A DNA stretch of 10,779 bases, from assembly GCA_017999075.1 (NCBI GenBank), contig JAGOBX010000079.1:1-10779 (forward strand). Direction: 5' to 3'. The stretch's first letter is position 1. Each line of letters opens with the position of its first letter. This DNA is from Candidatus Babelota bacterium (GTDB lineage: Bacteria > JAGOBX01). Position numbers and translations under genes: made by a program. Under the pieces are notes generated by a model, which worked only from the letters and a program-made list of their open reading frames with translations, made no database searches and was not told the DNA's origin. Of the stretch, positions 8,400 through 10,779 are shown piece by piece.

Positions 8400-8834
8400 A
8401 TGGAAGGATTGTTCAATTTAAATAAAGTTATATTGGTTGGAAGATTGACCAAATCTCCTGAATTGAGATATACTCCTAAAGGAGTGGCTGTTGCGCATTT
8501 TAATTTAGCGATTAATAACAATAGAAGAAATAGAAAAAATGAAACATTATTTATTGATGTTGTAGCATGGAATAAACTTGCAGAATTTTGCGCGCAGTAT
8601 TTTCAGAAAGGCAAAGGAATTTATTTGGAAGGCAGTCTTTCAATAAAAAAATGGCAGAGCGAAGATAAAATAACTAAAACGAAAATTGAAATTGTTGCTG
8701 ATAAAATTTCTTTTCTTGAGGGTTTTGAAAATAATCAGGCAGACAATTCGGTAAAACAACCGGACACTGTAAAGCATATAGTGCCGGAGTATGATGATAC
8801 AGGTTGCGCAGAAGAAGATTCAATACCATTTTAA
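8400..8834 (+). CDS. ssb: Single-stranded DNA-binding protein SSB
   Basis: The 144-residue protein starts with the SSB hallmark NKVILVGRLTKSPELRYTPKG and continues through the OB fold (~7-108), including FIDVVAWNKLAEF and KGIYLEGSL. A short Asn/Asp-rich linker leads to the acidic tip EEDSIPF, which recruits replication and repair partners. The position between rpsF and rpsR is conserved across bacteria. A 126-base gap separates it from rpsF, longer than expected within an operon. No Shine-Dalgarno precedes the ATG at 8400; an in-frame TGA at 8394 rules out a longer form. An in-frame TTG at 8409 would lie too close to GGAAGG (8402-8407), so ATG is preferred. TTGAATTA occurs twice upstream (8367-8374, 8393-8400), significance unknown. 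Confidence 0.96.
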   Translation: MEGLFNLNKVILVGRLTKSPELRYTPKGVAVAHFNLAINNNRRNRKNETLFIDVVAWNKLAEFCAQYFQKGKGIYLEGSLSIKKWQSEDKITKTKIEIVADKISFLEGFENNQADNSVKQPDTVKHIVPEYDDTGCAEEDSIPF

Positions 8835-8863
8835 AAAAATGGGGGAGTTGATTAAAAAATATT

Positions 8864-8880
8864 TCCGGGGTTATCCTGGA
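8864..8880 (+). promoter_or_regulatory. Stem-loop immediately upstream of the rpsR ribosome-binding site
   Basis: TCCGGGG (8864-8870) can pair with TCCTGGA (8874-8880) around a TTA loop, giving seven base pairs of which two are G-U. It is followed directly by TTTT and then by the rpsR Shine-Dalgarno AGGAGG (8885-8890). It is one of the few G/C-rich spots in the non-coding DNA of the window. It could modulate rpsR translation, protect an mRNA end, or act as a weak attenuator. A CCG trinucleotide (8865-8867) sits in the stem. S6:S18 complexes are known to recognise CCG in leader RNAs, but the known motif is not clearly matched. Confidence 0.35.
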
Positions 8881-8901
8881 TTTTAGGAGGCTAAAAAAAT
8901 T

Positions 8902-9144
8902 ATGGCGTTCGTAGTAAAAAAAAGGACTAACAAACCGTGTGTTTTTTGTAAAGATCCTGATAAATATATTGATTACAAAGAATTAAGTTTGTTAGAACAA
9001 TATATGTCGCATAGGGGTAAAATTTTACCTCGCAGATTAACCGGAGTTTGCGCTAAACACCAGCGTAAACTTAATAATGCAATTAAAATAGCGAGAAATC
9101 TGGCGTTATTACCTTATACGACTGATAAAATTAGAAAACCGTAA
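8902..9144 (+). CDS. rpsR: 30S ribosomal protein bS18, zinc-binding (C+) form
   Basis: The 80-residue product carries the bS18 core: [26 protein letters not shown], then [21 protein letters not shown]. bS18 binds next to bS6 on the 30S platform. Cys13, Cys16, Cys50 and His53 form a CxxC...CxxH set, as expected of the zinc-binding version of this protein; many bacteria carry a cysteine-free version. AGGAGG (8885-8890) precedes the ATG at a rather long spacing of 11 bases. The gene lies 67 bases after ssb and eight bases before the DUF2232 gene, consistent with a single operon. Confidence 0.96.
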   Translation: MAFVVKKRTNKPCVFCKDPDKYIDYKELSLLEQYMSHRGKILPRRLTGVCAKHQRKLNNAIKIARNLALLPYTTDKIRKP

Positions 9145-9152
9145 ATTCGATT

Positions 9153-9962
9153 ATGGTTGAATTTTATTTATATGTTTTTATTTTTCTGTTAATCGGAATG
9201 TTTCCAGGGTTAAACCTGGTAAACGGATATATAACATATAAAGTGATAAATAAATTCGGATTTCAAAAAGCCGGTCTTTTTACAGTATTGACCGGAGTTA
9301 TTCTTTTATTAGTGACTGATTTTGGATTTATTGGTATAATATCAGCATTGTTTGGAATCAGTTCTTTATTAATGATATTATTTCAAAAAAAATTGAATTT
9401 CAATAAAAGAATATTTTTTGTTTCGGTTTTGCTGATTTTAATTATAATGATTTTTAAATTTGAGGTGATATTTAATTACAAAGGCAAATTAAGCGAAAGA
9501 TTATTTTCGTACTATAGCGCAAATAAAAATCAATTAAATGAACAACTTAAAAACATTTCAGCTGATAGAAATAATGATGAAATATTTGATTCAGAAGAAT
9601 TTTTTAGAAAAAATTTGAATTTGTTTGTGAAAGTTTTTCCTGGAATTGTTATAAGTTACTTTGTATCAGGTATTTTGATAAGTGCATATTTGTTTTATTA
9701 TCTGCTTTACAAAAGTTCATTACTTAAAAGCGGATTGAAAAATATTGAACATGCGATTCAGGATTTTACTGATTATTTTATAAATGATCATATAATATGG
9801 ATTTTTATAATAACCTTTGCCGGAGTATTGTTTACGCAAAAAATGGAATATAGCTATTATATTTTTTTAAATATTATGATCGTATTATTAGTGTTATATT
9901 ATTTTCAGGGTATTTGTGTTTTATCATATTATTTAAAAAAAATAAATTTTATTTGCCATTAA
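9153..9962 (+). CDS. DUF2232/YybS-type multi-pass membrane protein (zero-frame part; interrupted by frameshift)
   Basis: The 269-residue zero-frame product is strongly hydrophobic. Membrane segments lie near residues 4-23, 40-56, 58-77, 86-103, 160-185, 212-226 and 230-250, with a hydrophilic loop at ~105-158. The N-terminal half (GMFPGL, then a run of short helices) and the QGICVLSYYLK stretch near the end fit the DUF2232/YybS family. The family often sits between rpsR and rplI, exactly as here; its function is not established. The ATG is eight bases after rpsR with no clear Shine-Dalgarno, so coupling is likely. The frame ends abruptly in KKINFICH after the A8 run at 9935-9942. The expected last helix and C-terminal motif continue in the -1 frame to 10084. 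The reconstructed protein would be about 310 residues, about the length expected of the family. Confidence 0.85.
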   Translation: MVEFYLYVFIFLLIGMFPGLNLVNGYITYKVINKFGFQKAGLFTVLTGVILLLVTDFGFIGIISALFGISSLLMILFQKKLNFNKRIFFVSVLLILIIMIFKFEVIFNYKGKLSERLFSYYSANKNQLNEQLKNISADRNNDEIFDSEEFFRKNLNLFVKVFPGIVISYFVSGILISAYLFYYLLYKSSLLKSGLKNIEHAIQDFTDYFINDHIIWIFIITFAGVLFTQKMEYSYYIFLNIMIVLLVLYYFQGICVLSYYLKKINFICH

Positions 9963-10084
9963 CAATAATAATAACATTGCCGTTATTTTATATGACGTCA
10001 GTTATTGGAATATCAGATATATGGTTTGATTTTAGAAAAATAAGGAAAAATAATAACATAAACCGAATAGATGTTATCGGTTAA
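9935..10084 (+). other. -1 frame continuation encoding the missing C-terminus of the DUF2232 protein
   Basis: From the A8 run (9935-9942) the -1 frame is open to a TAA at 10082-10084. It encodes a membrane helix (LPLTIIITLPLFYMTSVIG) followed by GISDIWFDFRKIRK, with DIWFDFRK at 10016-10039. A terminal helix followed by D-x-W-x-D-x-R is what I expect at the end of DUF2232 proteins. No stand-alone start or ribosome-binding site is seen, so it is not a separate gene. Bases T9932 to A9938 read T-TTA-AAA, and A9935 to A9941 read A-AAA-AAA in the zero frame. Both are canonical -1 slippery heptamers. The only stem nearby (9970-9975 with 9982-9987, six A-T-rich pairs) is too far downstream and weak for a classical stimulator. 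Confidence 0.75.
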
Positions 10085-10106
10085 ATGATAGGGAGGATTT
10101 GATAAA

Positions 10107-10556
10107 ATGAAAGTAATACTTAAGGAGCGCGTTGAAAATTTGGGGAAAGTCGGAGATATTGTTGAGGTTAAAGACGGGTTTGCCAGAAATTATTTGCTGC
10201 CTAAAGGAATAGCTCTTGTCTGTACACCTAGTAATTTGAAGTATATCGAAGACCATAAGAAAAAGCTTGAATTAGTAGCAGTAAAAGAAGAATCGGATGC
10301 GAAAGAGCTTGCTAAGGCAATTGAAGGCTTGGTAGTAACAATTAAGAAAAAAGCCGGTTCTGAAGGAAAATTGTTTGGTTCTGTTTCAGTAGGAGATATA
10401 GTTGATGAATTAGCTAAGCAGAAAGTAGAAATTGATAAAAAGAAAGTTCTTTTGTCAGAACCTATAAAATTGCTGGGCGAATACAAAGTAAAACTTAGAC
10501 TGTATCCGGAAATAGAACCTGCAATAAAAGTAATAGTTGCTGCTGAAGAAGTTTAA
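10107..10556 (+). CDS. rplI: 50S ribosomal protein bL9
   Basis: The 149-residue product shows the bL9 N-terminal 23S-rRNA-binding domain, MKVILKERVENLGKVGD then VEVKDGFARNYLLPKGIAL (~1-45). A long charged connecting helix follows (~46-75), then the C-terminal domain with GKLFGSVSVGDI and KVKLRLYPEI. The length equals the usual bL9 length. GGGAGG (10091-10096) lies ten bases before the ATG. It begins 22 bases after the -1-frame stop of the DUF2232 gene, or 144 bases after the zero-frame stop. Ending the coding sequence at 10084 therefore restores normal operon spacing. It is the last gene of the operon in this window. Confidence 0.97.
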   Translation: MKVILKERVENLGKVGDIVEVKDGFARNYLLPKGIALVCTPSNLKYIEDHKKKLELVAVKEESDAKELAKAIEGLVVTIKKKAGSEGKLFGSVSVGDIVDELAKQKVEIDKKKVLLSEPIKLLGEYKVKLRLYPEIEPAIKVIVAAEEV

Positions 10557-10595
10557 TAAATAATACGGATAATAAAACTGACATTTTTTTTTTGA

Positions 10596-10630
10596 GATTA
10601 ACCTGAAAAACAAAAAGTTTCAGGTTAATC
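10596..10630 (+). terminator. Perfect 13-bp inverted repeat after rplI (probable transcript end; lacks a 3' T-run)
   Basis: GATTAACCTGAAA (10596-10608) is followed by a nine-base loop and its exact complement TTTCAGGTTAATC (10618-10630), 40 bases after the rplI stop. In RNA this would be a very stable hairpin for such AT-rich DNA. A run of ten T's (10584-10593) lies on the 5' side and AAAA (10634-10637) on the 3' side; these could extend the stem past a small internal loop. No T-run follows immediately on either strand, so it is not a textbook intrinsic terminator. Its position after the last operon gene still favours a role in termination or 3'-end stabilisation. Confidence 0.5.
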
Positions 10631-10779
10631 CGGAAAATTTATGAAACAGAATGATTAATTAAGCTGCTTTTTTTACTTATATAGAGCTGCTCAATAAGTT
10701 TTTATAAAATTAATATATTTTTAATTAATTATGTGCTTTAGGTACATTATAATTTTTAATATATTATATTATTTAAATC
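10631..10779. other. AT-rich intergenic DNA after the rplI operon; no gene recognised
   Basis: Only very short open frames are present, none with a ribosome-binding site. Visible items are two near-palindromes, AAGCTGCTT (10661-10669, merging into a T-run to 10674) and GAGCTGCTC (10684-10692). There is also a perfect TATAAT (10748-10753) with only a poor -35 (TTAATT, 10725-10730). The latter could be a promoter for a gene beyond the window, but such boxes arise easily in AT-rich DNA. Confidence 0.4.

Noticed and set aside
10190-10486. Minus-strand open frame of 98 codons opposite rplI
   Set aside because: Antisense shadow of a clear bL9 gene, Ser/Thr-rich low-complexity product without recognisable motifs.
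10661-10692. AAGCTGCTT and GAGCTGCTC near-palindromes as paired operator sites
   Set aside because: Nine-base near-palindromes with a single central base, at a spacing of 23, are too short to separate from chance without other copies.
10731-10779. Start of a new gene at ATG 10731 running off the window
   Set aside because: No ribosome-binding site, and the predicted residues are a low-complexity Ile/Tyr/Asn string typical of non-coding AT-rich DNA.
1-10779. CRISPR arrays, tRNA or rRNA genes, insertion sequences
   Set aside because: No spaced direct repeats, no tRNA-like cloverleaf sequence in the gaps, and no transposase-like product or terminal repeats with target duplications were seen.

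Overview
The window comes from a strongly AT-rich bacterial chromosome. The host is very probably a diderm (outer-membrane) bacterium, because the largest gene encodes an outer-membrane secretin with a peptidoglycan-binding AMIN-type domain. The conserved order rpsF-ssb-rpsR-DUF2232-rplI is widespread in bacteria. The DUF2232 (YybS-type) membrane gene between rpsR and rplI narrows the field, but does not identify a phylum from this sequence alone. An uncultivated candidate-phylum lineage would fit; that is inference.

Layout. Bases 1-210 hold the 3' end of an unidentified gene (weak PP2C-phosphatase-like ending). Seventeen bases later begins a giant 2109-residue exported protein (228-6557). 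In order it has a signal peptide, TPR-like segment, charged linker, AMIN-like domain, two invasin-type Ig-like domains, an N0/STN domain, about nine secretin-N ring modules, the secretin pore domain, and three ComEA-like helix-hairpin-helix repeats at the C-terminus. Three bases after its stop is a 388-residue two-TM sensor with an extracytoplasmic domain and a cytoplasmic GAF domain but no output domain (6561-7727). The three genes look like one transcription unit, plausibly a type IV pilus or DNA-uptake locus.

A non-coding gap of about 255 bases (7728-7982) contains a long imperfect stem-loop and a promoter-like sequence. It separates the envelope locus from the housekeeping operon: rpsF (bS6), ssb, rpsR (bS18, zinc-binding form), a DUF2232 membrane protein, and rplI (bL9). 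The window ends in about 220 bases of AT-rich DNA with a perfect 13-bp inverted repeat and no convincing gene.

The two most notable points are the secretin joined to ComEA-like HhH modules, which puts a possible DNA-uptake channel and a possible DNA receptor in one polypeptide, and the DUF2232 gene. Its zero-frame ORF stops early, but its family-typical C-terminus continues in the -1 frame after a TTTAAAAAAAA run that contains two in-frame slippery heptamers. This could be programmed frameshifting, a real mutation, or a homopolymer sequencing error.
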